A DNA stretch of 64,000 nt, from positions 24,839-88,838 of the forward strand of contig NZ_JAFCKF010000016.1 of assembly GCF_018130545.1 (NCBI RefSeq), given 5' to 3'. Both the position numbers and the translations under genes were made by a program. Origin of the DNA: Bradyrhizobium tropiciagri (GTDB lineage: Bacteria; Pseudomonadota; Alphaproteobacteria; Rhizobiales; Xanthobacteraceae). The notes under the pieces are model-generated. The model did not search any database and was not told where the DNA came from. It saw nothing but the letters and a program-made list of their open reading frames with translations. Positions 34,546 through 42,318 of the stretch are shown here, in pieces; position 1 is the first letter of the stretch; each line of letters starts with the position of its first letter.

Positions 34546-34742
34546 AATCTGCGCCTCCCGGTTGGGAGCCTCATAAGATTGTCACGCGGATCGATGGCTG
34601 GATTGTCGATCCGAAGAAAGGCCGGGGCGTCCCGGCGGCCGTTGCTGATATGATTGCCCGCGCTGTGCCGTCCTCATTCGATGTCACAGCGATCCGCACG
34701 CGGATGTTCGCGCGGCACAAGAAGGTACTCGGCCATGTCTGA
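34542..34742 (+). CDS. small basic protein of the coupled set
   Basis: A 66-residue basic protein (MKSAPPGWEPHKIVTRIDGW... ending RMFARHKKVLGHV). It overlaps the coiled-coil gene by 4 bases and the HEAGH gene by 8. No family recognised; tight coupling with both neighbours supports it as real. Confidence 0.6.
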   Translation: MKSAPPGWEPHKIVTRIDGWIVDPKKGRGVPAAVADMIARAVPSSFDVTAIRTRMFARHKKVLGHV

Positions 34743-35547
34743 AGAAGTTCCGGCCGAGGAGGGGCCAGCAACCGTTCTCGCCAAGATGGAGGCCGCTGTC
34801 GAGGTCGGGTTGGTCGCCGATCTCGGCGGTGGCCTCGATGTGGACGGCGATGATTACGATCGCTTGCTCGTGTCGATCGGACGGACGTTCGATGAAGATG
34901 TGCGGATCGCGGTCCATGAAGCCGGGCACGCCGTTTGCGCGCGGCTTCTGGGTCATGAAGTCGGTGGTGTGACGGTGAGCCCGGACCCGGTCCGCGGTTC
35001 CGAGGGGCTGTGCTGGGGTCTAGGCCATGCGGAAGCGTTCGCGGAGGGGCGAGCCGACGCCCGCGATGTTCGGGACGCACTGGGCTCGATCATGCCGCAG
35101 GCGGGCGAGGATCGTCGCCCTGTTGCAGATGTTTTCGGTGATGTTTACGCTAATTGCATTGAGTTCATGGCCGGTCGCGCGGCGGAACGTATGTTGCTCG
35201 GCGGCGAACCTGCCGCGCCGGTGGACGATCTCCGGCAAGCGCGGGAACTGGCCGCGTTGATCTGCGCAAGCGACGAGGCGATTGAGACGTTCATTGCGCA
35301 CTGCGATCTCACCGCGCGCGACTTGTTGATGACCCACGGTGACCTTGTGATGGTGCTATCTATTGTGCTGCGGATCAAGCGTACGCTCAATGGCGGTGAG
35401 ATCGATGAGTTCATTTGGCGACATGAGGCTCAGAAAGCATCGGTGTTTGAGCAGCAGCGACGCGTCCAATGGCGCGAGCGCGAATTGGTGGCCGCACGCT
35501 TTGGTGCGGATTGCGAGCCGCCGGACGTTGCGGGTCATCCGGCTTAG
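34735..35547 (+). CDS. M41-type (FtsH protease domain-like) metalloprotease without AAA domain
   Basis: The 270-residue protein has zinc-binding HEAGH (H61-E62-A-G-H65). Further on is MAGRAAERMLLGG with a DD-L-x-x-A-R-x-L segment, which in FtsH carries the third zinc ligand Asp. The AAA ATPase and membrane parts of FtsH are absent. Start 34735 (MSEEVPAEEG) overlaps the preceding stop by 8 bases and is preferred to the longer frame at 34654. Stand-alone M41 domains occur in phages and islands; the substrate is unknown and it probably depends on a partner for unfolding. Confidence 0.75.
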   Translation: MSEEVPAEEGPATVLAKMEAAVEVGLVADLGGGLDVDGDDYDRLLVSIGRTFDEDVRIAVHEAGHAVCARLLGHEVGGVTVSPDPVRGSEGLCWGLGHAEAFAEGRADARDVRDALGSIMPQAGEDRRPVADVFGDVYANCIEFMAGRAAERMLLGGEPAAPVDDLRQARELAALICASDEAIETFIAHCDLTARDLLMTHGDLVMVLSIVLRIKRTLNGGEIDEFIWRHEAQKASVFEQQRRVQWRERELVAARFGADCEPPDVAGHPA

Positions 35548-35837
35548 TCGCCAGGCGGGCGTGTCGGCGGTCAATAGTAGGGTAGTCGCGGACTATTGCT
35601 CCAGCGCGAAATCGGATTGCGTTAGCGTGGACGGTCGGGGCCATTTGCGGTTGAGCGGCCTCGTGTTGCGTCGCGTTTGGTATGTATGCAATTGATGACA
35701 GTAAGCTGGCGTCGGGCTCAACTTCTGACAGCGACACCCCTGTGGATATGTCACTTTATAACGCGTGCCCAGCGTAATCCGTTGCGTTGGGCCGTGCGGA
35801 GCCGTAGGCCGGAAATCACTGAGCGAGGTGATCTGCC
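35548..35837. other. 290-bp intergenic region in the element, no gene seen
   Basis: It contains TGTGGATAT at about 35,742, one base off a DnaA box in reverse, but no iterated repeats or clear origin. GAGGTGATCTGCC near 35,825 serves the next gene. Confidence 0.3.
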
Positions 35838-36356
35838 ATGGCGACCACGGTGTTTAATCGTAACCTCTGTGCTGTTCAGTTCGATCCGCTGTTTGAGGTG
35901 CCTGAACTTCCGCCGAACTGGAATGGGCCTCATGTCGGAACGCGCATCACGGAAGGCTTCGCCACGCTGCGCTTGATGCCGGGCGGTGTGTGCATGGGCT
36001 TGCGTTCGGCGTGGCCGCAATATGCCTATGAGTTTTCCGACCTCATCGCGCAGCAGGAGCAGGGCGAGTTGGAACGCACGATGGCCATCCAAAATCGTAC
36101 GCTGATCACGCCGAGTGCTCGCGAGGTCGAGCATGCGTTGAACGCGACGTATTGGCCGGTGAAGTACCTGCATGTGGTGAAGCCGGAGTTGTGCAAAAGT
36201 GTGAATGCTGTTGCGTTGGCGCACGCGTTGGAGCGCGATGCAGCGTGGGTAGCTCGTGTCCGGGGTGGCTATGCTGATACCTGGCGCGAACGTCATGACC
36301 GCGGTTGTGAAATTATTGCGGTTGGTTTGGCTGCCGACCGTCTGCCGGTGTTCTAG
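35838..36356 (+). CDS. element protein of unknown function (phage-type hypothetical)
   Basis: A 172-residue soluble protein beginning MATTVFNRNLCAVQFDPLFE. The middle contains RTLITPSAREVEHALNATYWP and the end ADTWRERHDRGCEIIAVGLA. It has no signal peptide and resembles hypothetical proteins of rhizobial phage-like islands, but I do not recognise the family. Single gene upstream of the HTH-integrase end. Confidence 0.6.
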   Translation: MATTVFNRNLCAVQFDPLFEVPELPPNWNGPHVGTRITEGFATLRLMPGGVCMGLRSAWPQYAYEFSDLIAQQEQGELERTMAIQNRTLITPSAREVEHALNATYWPVKYLHVVKPELCKSVNAVALAHALERDAAWVARVRGGYADTWRERHDRGCEIIAVGLAADRLPVF

Positions 36357-36406
36357 CCGATTAGTGTCCGATAAAGCATCTGGGCGCCAATAGAGGAGTA
36401 ATAACG

Positions 36407-36427
36407 ATGACAGTGGAGGGCCGATGA
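36407..36427 (+). CDS. six-residue leader peptide coupled to the AlpA-like gene
   Basis: ATG at 36407 after GAGGAG encodes MTVEGR, then TGA at 36425-36427 overlaps the ATG of the next gene (ATGA). This could make expression of the HTH gene depend on translation of the leader. Inferred from sequence only. Confidence 0.35.
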   Translation: MTVEGR

Positions 36428-36654
36428 GCCGCAAGACGGTTGATCCAGGGGCATCGCGGATCCCGGCGTTGCTCCCCGAAAAGCTCGCTTTCACCATTCA
36501 GGAAGCTGTCAAAGCGGCCGGTATTGGGCAGACCTCGCTTTACAAGGCGATCCGGGACAAGCAGTTGACGGCGCGCAAGTATGGAACGCGCACCATTATC
36601 ACGCGATCGGATTTGCAATCGTTCCTGAATACGTTGCCGACTATTGACCAGTGA
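36424..36654 (+). CDS. AlpA/excisionase-like HTH protein
   Basis: The 76-residue protein has a MerR-type winged helix: LAFTIQEAVKAAGIGQTSLY and AIRDKQLTARKYGTRTIITR, ending SDLQSFLNTLP. This is the helix_turn_helix_17 excisionase form, and position next to the integrase supports a recombination-directionality role. Its ATG overlaps a short leader frame. It converges on integrase, with a bidirectional terminator between. Confidence 0.75.
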   Translation: MSRKTVDPGASRIPALLPEKLAFTIQEAVKAAGIGQTSLYKAIRDKQLTARKYGTRTIITRSDLQSFLNTLPTIDQ

Positions 36655-36681
36655 AAAAGCGCGCCGTTTGGCGCGCTTTTT
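36654..36681. terminator. bidirectional intrinsic terminator
   Basis: AAAAAGCGCGCC (36654-36665), GTTT loop, GGCGCGCTTTTT (36670-36681). A/T runs on both sides allow termination of the rightward HTH gene and the leftward integrase. Confidence 0.85.
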
Positions 36682-36734
36682 GTTTTTGAAACGTGCGTTG
36701 GGCTACAACGGCCTAAGTGACAGCCACTCGAAGC

Positions 36735-37949
36735 CTAGTTCAACGCAAAGTCAGCCCAGGCCTGCAACACTTTGCGTCGTCTGTTGATGGCGCTTCCATG
36801 CTTGTACGCCTTCTCGGCGTCATCGCCGGTGATGTGGTGCATGCAATGCTCAACAATTTCTTCTTCGAATTCGGTTTCGTCCTGCGCCCAGGTGCGGAAC
36901 GTGCCGCGCAGTCCATGAACGGTCAGCGTCGGATCGCCCGAGACTTCCTTGAGCTTCTTCAGCAACGTATTGTTGGAGATCGGGCCAGTGAGGTCGCGGC
37001 TCGGAAATACGTGGTCGCTGACGCGTGCTTCATACAATTTTTGCAATATTGATAATGCCTGGCGTGGAAGTGGCGTCAGCTTGTCGTATTCGTTCTTGGT
37101 GCCTTCGCCATCACCTCCGCCCGTTTCTTCCGGAATGTCGGCGGCCCGCAAATGCCAGACGGCGTTCTGAAAATCGATTTGGTTCCATTTCATGTGCCTG
37201 ATCTCAGCAGTGCGTGCGGCAGTCATCGCCAAAATCTCTAGACCGCGCGCGCTCTGATCGGAACTAGCGGCGAGCTTGAGCATAAAGGCGGGCAGGTCAC
37301 GATGTGAGAGCCCCTTGTGATGGCCGCGCACGCGACCACGCTTCGGCGCTTTTCCCAACTTGGGGCGCAACTTGGTATCGTAGTCCGCAGGGTTGTCCTT
37401 GCGGTGACCGTCAGCAATCGCGGCGTCGAAAATCAGCTTGAGCCTCTGACGAACATCGCGAACGTTCTCGACCTGATGTCGGATCGGATCGAGGACGAGC
37501 TTGATCACGTGGTCGGTTGTGATTTCGTCCACGCGCATCTTATGGAGTGGCGCGCAGTGCACGTCAGTGTTGCGCTTGAGCTTGTTACGGGAGGCGCGGT
37601 GTTTCAGGCTCTTTTCATATGTGTCCCGCCATGCCGTGACGTAAGGTGCAAATAGCGGGCAAGCTTGCGCACGCCGCTGCGCATCCCGGCTCTCCTTCGG
37701 ATTGATACCCTTGGCAAGGAGACGGCGCGCGTCGACTGCTTTGTCTTTGGCATCGTTGAACGAGACATCGCGGGCCGATCCAAAGCCCATGCTGTCCTTG
37801 ACCCCGCTGCGTTGAAAACGAAAGAGCCACCGGCGGCCGCCGGTAGGCGCGACCACAAGGTAGAGATTGTCGCCACACGGATAATCGCCCGCTGGCACTG
37901 ACAGATAGTTCCTGCTCGAAATTGAAGGACGGGAGTTCGAACTGCTCAT
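36735..37949 (-). CDS. int: tyrosine recombinase (integrase) of the element
   Basis: The 404-residue protein has an N-terminal DUF4102-type arm-binding domain (about 10-90) and core-binding domain (about 100-190). The catalytic domain carries Arg246 (ARTAEIRHMKW), H345-x-x-R348 (HGLRGTFRTWA), His in MHHITGD and Tyr382 (AEKAYKHG). The set is complete, so it should be active. It reads leftward away from tRNA-Arg, 228 bp from the tRNA 3' end. It catalyses insertion into and excision from that tRNA. Confidence 0.92.
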   Translation of the reverse strand: MSSSNSRPSISSRNYLSVPAGDYPCGDNLYLVVAPTGGRRWLFRFQRSGVKDSMGFGSARDVSFNDAKDKAVDARRLLAKGINPKESRDAQRRAQACPLFAPYVTAWRDTYEKSLKHRASRNKLKRNTDVHCAPLHKMRVDEITTDHVIKLVLDPIRHQVENVRDVRQRLKLIFDAAIADGHRKDNPADYDTKLRPKLGKAPKRGRVRGHHKGLSHRDLPAFMLKLAASSDQSARGLEILAMTAARTAEIRHMKWNQIDFQNAVWHLRAADIPEETGGGDGEGTKNEYDKLTPLPRQALSILQKLYEARVSDHVFPSRDLTGPISNNTLLKKLKEVSGDPTLTVHGLRGTFRTWAQDETEFEEEIVEHCMHHITGDDAEKAYKHGSAINRRRKVLQAWADFALN

Positions 37950-38078
37950 AATGATCCTCGACTGTCGCAGAGGCGTGCTTCTGTTGCTTTCCGAGGATAG
38001 AGGAGCTTCTAACTCAATTCGAGTGATGATTTAAGGGGCGGCTTCTGTCAAATTGGCCCACGATGATAGGCGACCGTG

Positions 38079-38156
38079 GGCGATGGTCAGCGACCGCGTA
38101 ATTGCCTGTGAATAAAAGGGTTTCTTGTCGTGCCATGTTGGCTGGCGATGGTCAGC
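38079..38156. repeat. 13-bp direct repeats at the integrase-proximal end, candidate arm sites
   Basis: GGCGATGGTCAGC occurs at 38079-38091 and 38144-38156, 65 bp apart, between the integrase start and the tRNA. Such repeats are expected for integrase arm-type binding. No footprint data. Confidence 0.5.
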
Positions 38157-38177
38157 ATACGATGGCGATCACGACGC

Positions 38178-38191
38178 TGGCGCGCTCGGAG
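38178..38191. repeat. att site within tRNA 3' end, right end of element
   Basis: TGGCGCGCTCGGAG, identical to 19262-19275. It covers the encoded CCA and acceptor stem of tRNA-Arg. Confidence 0.75.
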
Positions 38192-38254
38192 AGATTCGAA
38201 CTCCCGACCCTCGGAATCGAAATCCGATGCTCTATCCAGCTGAGCTACGAGCGC
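38178..38254 (-). tRNA. tRNA-Arg, anticodon TCG
   Basis: On the minus strand the 77-nt gene reads GCGCTCGTAGCTCAG..., with anticodon loop TTTCGAT between TCGGA and TCCGA, T arm around GTTCGAATC, acceptor CGAGCGC and encoded CCA. The anticodon TCG decodes CGA. The 3' end is shared with the element's att site, so the tRNA was restored on insertion. Confidence 0.95.
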
Positions 38255-38332
38255 GTTGCGGGTCGATTATCAGACTTGGGCTGACAGGGCCAGCCGCGCC
38301 GCGGATCTACCGCGGCGGTGTCCGCACGGCCC

Positions 38333-38409
38333 ACCAAGTCCTTTGAAACCAAGTCCTTGGCAAGCCAAATCCCTGGCAAAGCCAGTCCCTGGAACAAAGT
38401 CCTCAGAAG
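38333..38409. repeat. degenerate 15-17-bp tandem repeat
   Basis: Five imperfect units such as CCAAGTCCTTTGAAA, CCAAGTCCTTGGCAAG, CCAAATCCCTGGCAAAG, CCAGTCCCTGGAACA and AAGTCCTCAGAAG. It lies downstream of tRNA-Arg and touches the end of the next gene. Origin unknown; slippage is likely. Confidence 0.6.
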
Positions 38410-38690
38410 CAGGGGTGCCGGCGGCGGTCCTGACCGATATAGGCGGCCGAGCTCTGGTAGCACTTGTTGGTCGACGGGCCGTCGTAATAGGCGAAGCTGC
38501 CCGGAGCCGGGCCGGGGCCGTAATTGTGCAGATAGCTGATATGGTAGGGCAGGCCATAATGGGCGTGCCGGTGGTGGTGATGCCGGTGGTGCGGATAGGC
38601 CGAGAGGTCGGCGGCAGCCGCCGGGGCCAGGGCCGGGACGGCCAGGGAAAGGGTCACGGCTAGGGCGGCGAAAAGCTTGGTCTTGGTCAT
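38403..38690 (-). CDS. small exported His-rich protein
   Basis: The 95-residue protein has a signal peptide (TKLFAALAVTLSLAVPALAP, AAA cleavage) and a mature part with YPHHRHHHHRHAHYG. A Gly/Pro/Tyr region and two late Cys (CYQSS, HPCF) follow. The His cluster suggests metal binding in the periplasm. The start at 38690 has GGAGG six bases upstream. Function unknown. Confidence 0.75.
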   Translation of the reverse strand: MTKTKLFAALAVTLSLAVPALAPAAAADLSAYPHHRHHHHRHAHYGLPYHISYLHNYGPGPAPGSFAYYDGPSTNKCYQSSAAYIGQDRRRHPCF

Positions 38691-38901
38691 TGGCGGCCTC
38701 CGGGCATTCACGCTGGAATCGGCTTCCGGGCCGGTCCCAAGCATCATTTAACCCGGAATCGGGTCGAAAGCTGCGGGAAATCAGCCACAGCGCGCCAAAT
38801 TTTGCCTTTTTGCGGATGCTTAACCGATTGCCAACACAGTCCGGCCAGAGTCTTGCGGTCAGGTCTGCCCGGGCCGTCTTTCCCTCGGTTTAGAACATTT
38901 C

Positions 38902-39348
38902 ATGCGCATCACGCCCCTTGTTGCCTTGCTGCTCTCGGTCCTGGCGGTCACGCCGGCACGAGCCGTGCTGCACATCACGCGCGACCATGGCGGCTATGTC
39001 GAGGAGTACAAGGCCAAGTACAAGCAGATCCGCGACCGCCGCGAGCGTGTCGTGATCGACGGCATCTGCAACTCGGCCTGCACGCTGGTGTTCGGCATCG
39101 TGCCGCTGAACAAGATCTGCGTGACGCCGAAGGCCAGCATCGGCTTCCACCAGGCCTATTACGACAAGGCCTTCACCTTCGGCATCAAGGTCACCAGCCT
39201 CGAGGGCACCTCCGACCTGATGTCCTATTACCCCGACACGGTGAAGGACTGGATCCGCCGCAATGGTGGGCTCACCACCGAGATGAAGAAGATCAAGAAC
39301 GGGGTCGATCTCTGGAAGATCGTCGATCCCTGTCCGGAAGAGTGGTAG
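38902..39348 (+). CDS. exported ClpP/crotonase-like protein, unknown function
   Basis: The 148-residue protein has a signal peptide (MRITPLVALLLSVLAVTPARA). A segment VVIDGICNSACTLVFGIVP resembles the nucleophile loop of ClpP-like serine hydrolases (G-x-C-x-S-A-C), with a His in IGFHQAYY placed as a possible second catalytic residue. Rhizobia carry several such periplasmic proteins. Catalysis is not established. No strong ribosome site. Confidence 0.7.
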   Translation: MRITPLVALLLSVLAVTPARAVLHITRDHGGYVEEYKAKYKQIRDRRERVVIDGICNSACTLVFGIVPLNKICVTPKASIGFHQAYYDKAFTFGIKVTSLEGTSDLMSYYPDTVKDWIRRNGGLTTEMKKIKNGVDLWKIVDPCPEEW

Positions 39349-39374
39349 GCGCGGACGCGCTCGCGGTTTGAGCA

Positions 39375-41639
39375 TCAGGTCTTGGGCCTGACGTCGCCGT
39401 CCGACACCAGCAGCACCGACGCTTTCGATTTGCCGAGCACGGCGGCCGCCACGCTGCCGAAATTCAGGCTGTCACCCTGGATGCGGTCGACGCCGATCAC
39501 GACCAGATCGGCCCGGCTTGCCGTGATCTCCTGCAGGATCGCGACTTCGGGCGCGGTGTTGGCGCGCAGCCGCGTCGCCACATTGATGTCATAGCGCGCC
39601 GCGGTCGCGGCGATGTCCTTCAGGATCGCTTCCTCCGGCGCCAGCGACATGCTGGGGCTGGTGCGGCGGGCGCCCTTGTCGCGCGTGGTCGAGACATAGA
39701 CCACCTGCAACGGTTCGCTGGCGAGACGCGCCAGCGCGATCGCGACCTCGGCACCGCGCCGCGACACGTTGCTGCCCGAGACCGGCACCAGGATTTTTCG
39801 TGCATTCGTCGTCGGCTCGCTCGCGTGCACGCCCTTGGCGGCTGCGATCGCCAGCGGGCCGTCGAAGCCCGAGGTCAATTCGTCGATCCGCCGGTCGAAG
39901 CCGCCATCGGGGCCCGTGACCTCGTCCATGCCGACCACGAGCAGGTCGAACCCCTTTTTGGCTTCCTCGGCGATCGCGTTCGCCGGCGTCTCCTCGGAGG
40001 CGCGGCTGATGACGTCGACATTGCCGCCGCCATCGGCCTCGGCCTCGGCGCTGGCCTTGGCCGCATTGACGACCGCGGCCTCCGGGCTCTCCGCGCCAGT
40101 ACGGTTCTGCTCCTGCAGCCTGGCATGTGCGCCGACATGCAGCACCGTGATCGGCAGGCCGCGTCCGCCGGCGAGCAGCCCGGCAAGATGCGCGGCGAAT
40201 CTCGCGTTGGCGCTTTCGTCGACCGCGAGCAGCAACCGCTCGAGATTGGCGACGAAGCCGCGCTGCTCAACTTCCTCGCGCTCCAGCCGTTCCTTTTCCT
40301 CCCTGCCGAGAGGCAGCCGCGCCAGCGCACTGCGCAGCATCGGCGGCATCGCCATCGTGGTCAGGATCGCCATCGTCACGATCATCGAGAACAGGGTCTG
40401 GCTCAGCACGCCCATCGACAGGCCGATGGTCGCGATGATCACCTCGGTCGAGCCGCGCGCATTCATGCCGCTCGCCAGCGCATAGGATTCCTGCCGGGTC
40501 AGCCCGCCTAGCGCGCCGCCGGCAAAGGCGCCGCCGAACTTGCCGATGCTCGCGATCAGGATCAGCGCGGCGGTGAGGCCCAGCACCGCCGGATCCTTCA
40601 GCACAGTGAGGTCGGCGTTCAGCCCGGCGAGGCCGAAGAACACCGGCATGAAGAGGCTCGAGATCAGGCCGCGCAGCCGCTCATCGATCTGCCGCGTCAG
40701 GATCGGGGATTCCCCGACCAGCACGCCGGCGATGAAGGCGCCGAGCACGGTATGGACACCGATCAGATGCGTGATGCCAGCCATTCCGCTCATCAGCAGC
40801 AGGATCACGGTGATCACCGCGGCCGAAGAGACCAGATTGTCGTTGGCCCAGCGGATCAGCCGGAACACCAGCCGCCTGCCGATCGTGAAGCTGACGGCGA
40901 GGAAGACAAGCGTGCCGAACAGCGCCTGCGCGACCGAGAGGACATCGAGCGTACCGCGTGAAGCGAGGCTGAAGATGACGGCGATGATGATCCAGCCGAT
41001 GGTGTCGTCGATGATCGCGGAGGCGACGATGATCTGGCCGACATTGCGGCGCATGAAGTTCATCTCCCGCACAACGACGGCAACGATCTTCACCGAGGAG
41101 ATCGACAGCGCGGTGCCGAGGAACAGGGCGGCGATCAACCGCGCTTCGGGATGCGGAAGCAGGCTCAGCGGCAAGACTTCGCCGAGCGCAAAGCCGCAGG
41201 CGAACGGCACCGCGATGCCCGCGACCGAGATCGTCATCGCCGCGCGGCCGACCTTGCGCACCAGCTTGAGGTCGGTCTCCATGCCCGTCAGCAGGAGCAG
41301 CAGCAGGATGCCGATCTGCGCGATGCCGTCGATCAGCGCCTTCTGCTCGGCAGAGTGAGGGAAGATCAGGTCATGGGCCGACGGCCACAGCCAGCCGAAC
41401 AGCGACGGGCCGAGCAGCAGGCCGCCCAGCAGTTCGCCGATCACGGAAGGCTGGCCGACCCGCTGCATCAACTCGCCGAGGCCGCGGCCGACTGCGATCA
41501 GCAGCGCGATCTGGGCGAGCAGGATGAACTCGGACGACTTAGTCGCGCTGTCGCCCTCGGCACCGGCGGCCGTGACGGTCGCAAGCAGGATGATGACCGC
41601 CCAGATCGCCGGTTGAAGCCGCCCCCAGCGGATCGCCAT
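39375..41639 (-). CDS. CPA2-family cation:proton antiporter with two C-terminal UspA-like domains
   Basis: The 754-residue protein has a membrane part of about 12-13 helices (1-440; conserved QPSVIGELLGGLLLGPSLFG, HTVLGAFIAGVLVG). A tandem of universal-stress domains follows (about 465-600 and 615-750; motifs VTVLHVGA and LVVIGVDR). This is the KefB/Na+-H+ exchanger fold. Usp domains probably bind ATP and adjust transport. Start 41639 is the ATG before the first hydrophobic helix; the frame extends 28 codons upstream without ribosome site. Probably K+ or Na+ exchange under stress. Confidence 0.85.
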   Translation of the reverse strand: MAIRWGRLQPAIWAVIILLATVTAAGAEGDSATKSSEFILLAQIALLIAVGRGLGELMQRVGQPSVIGELLGGLLLGPSLFGWLWPSAHDLIFPHSAEQKALIDGIAQIGILLLLLLTGMETDLKLVRKVGRAAMTISVAGIAVPFACGFALGEVLPLSLLPHPEARLIAALFLGTALSISSVKIVAVVVREMNFMRRNVGQIIVASAIIDDTIGWIIIAVIFSLASRGTLDVLSVAQALFGTLVFLAVSFTIGRRLVFRLIRWANDNLVSSAAVITVILLLMSGMAGITHLIGVHTVLGAFIAGVLVGESPILTRQIDERLRGLISSLFMPVFFGLAGLNADLTVLKDPAVLGLTAALILIASIGKFGGAFAGGALGGLTRQESYALASGMNARGSTEVIIATIGLSMGVLSQTLFSMIVTMAILTTMAMPPMLRSALARLPLGREEKERLEREEVEQRGFVANLERLLLAVDESANARFAAHLAGLLAGGRGLPITVLHVGAHARLQEQNRTGAESPEAAVVNAAKASAEAEADGGGNVDVISRASEETPANAIAEEAKKGFDLLVVGMDEVTGPDGGFDRRIDELTSGFDGPLAIAAAKGVHASEPTTNARKILVPVSGSNVSRRGAEVAIALARLASEPLQVVYVSTTRDKGARRTSPSMSLAPEEAILKDIAATAARYDINVATRLRANTAPEVAILQEITASRADLVVIGVDRIQGDSLNFGSVAAAVLGKSKASVLLVSDGDVRPKT

Positions 41640-41736
41640 TGCCTCTCCGATTCCGAAATTCCAGCGCGGCTCGCCCCGCTGCCGCCGCATGCGGTCAACG
41701 CCGGCGTTCCGAAAGCGATCCACAAGCGGTCATTTT

Positions 41737-41762
41737 GGAACCGATGGTGTGCGCGGTTCGTT
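41737..41762 (+). promoter_or_regulatory. EcfG-type general stress promoter (17-bp spacer)
   Basis: GGAAC (41737-41741), 17 bases, CGTT (41759-41762). It faces the 40-residue gene at 41862, 99 bp away. Confidence 0.65.
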
Positions 41763-41861
41763 TTGCTCATGATGCGTTCATCCTCATGGTGCGATGATCT
41801 TCATGAGCGAGCCTCACTGCCGGAGCGGTCGCGGCTCAGCTCGCGCGCACGGGAGGCTGTG

Positions 41862-41984
41862 ATGGCAACCAGATCCAATCTTTCGAAGGCAGAACTGGCA
41901 CGGGGCGTTGCCGGTGCCACGTCAGCGTTGGTGCTGAGCGCGCTCGCCTTGTTCGTCGCCGCGCATCACCTGAGCGGCGGGTAG
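41862..41984 (+). CDS. 40-residue membrane peptide, probable stress gene
   Basis: MATRSNLSKAELARG leads to one hydrophobic helix (ATSALVLSALALFVAAHHLS). GGGAGG lies five bases before the ATG and an EcfG-type promoter about 100 bp upstream. Small inner-membrane peptide of unknown role. Confidence 0.6.
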   Translation: MATRSNLSKAELARGVAGATSALVLSALALFVAAHHLSGG

Positions 41985-42032
41985 GGCAGGCGGCGTCTCC
42001 GCCAACGACGGGCAATCCTAAAGGACGGGCAA

Positions 42033-42140
42033 TCACCAAAGGACGAAAGTCCCGATTAGCAGGCCAGCCGCAAATGCCCAAAGCCCGAGGGTGCAGGCCG
42101 AGATGACCCGGGCGAAATTGCGCAGATCGACATCTTCCAT
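42033..42140 (-). CDS. 35-residue membrane peptide, unknown function
   Basis: MEDVDLRNFARVISACTLGL followed by a helix ending LLIGTFVLW. One hydrophobic segment. The ribosome site is weak, and a longer frame with start at 42248 is possible. Converges on the 41862 gene. Confidence 0.4.
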   Translation of the reverse strand: MEDVDLRNFARVISACTLGLWAFAAGLLIGTFVLW

Positions 42141-42318
42141 CGCAGTGCGGGATTGACGCGGCACCTGGAGGCACCCCCTGCGGTGGCAGCCCTTGGCTGC
42201 TGCCGCCAGAAGCCTGTTCCCGGGAGGTGCCCAAATGAAGGCAGTCAAGGACGGCGCTGATCACGCATTTGCGAGGCGCCGCCTCAAACGTCTGCCTTCC
42301 GCCTGGTCCGGGGTCCGA

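Larger units (their letters stand above)
19262..38191. mobile_element. 18.9-kb integrated element in tRNA-Arg(TCG), satellite-like, with defence cargo
   Basis: The element is bounded by a 14-bp direct repeat of the tRNA 3' end. A tyrosine integrase sits next to the tRNA and an AlpA-like HTH gene next to the integrase. It also has a Toprim primase-SF2 helicase pair, two HTH proteins and a set of cargo genes at the far end (restriction-modification, KAP NTPase, nuclease-like protein, unknown pair). There is no capsid, portal, large terminase, tail, relaxase or type IV secretion gene. The cargo (19.3-26.7 kb) has clearly lower GC than both flanks and than the replication half. Architecture is that of a P4/PICI-like satellite or small integrative element; mobility is not shown. 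Confidence 0.85.

Noticed and set aside
35740-35750. DnaA-box-like TGTGGATAT, with a similar TGTGGATGT near 19,504
   Set aside because: Isolated imperfect matches; no iterons, so no origin is called.
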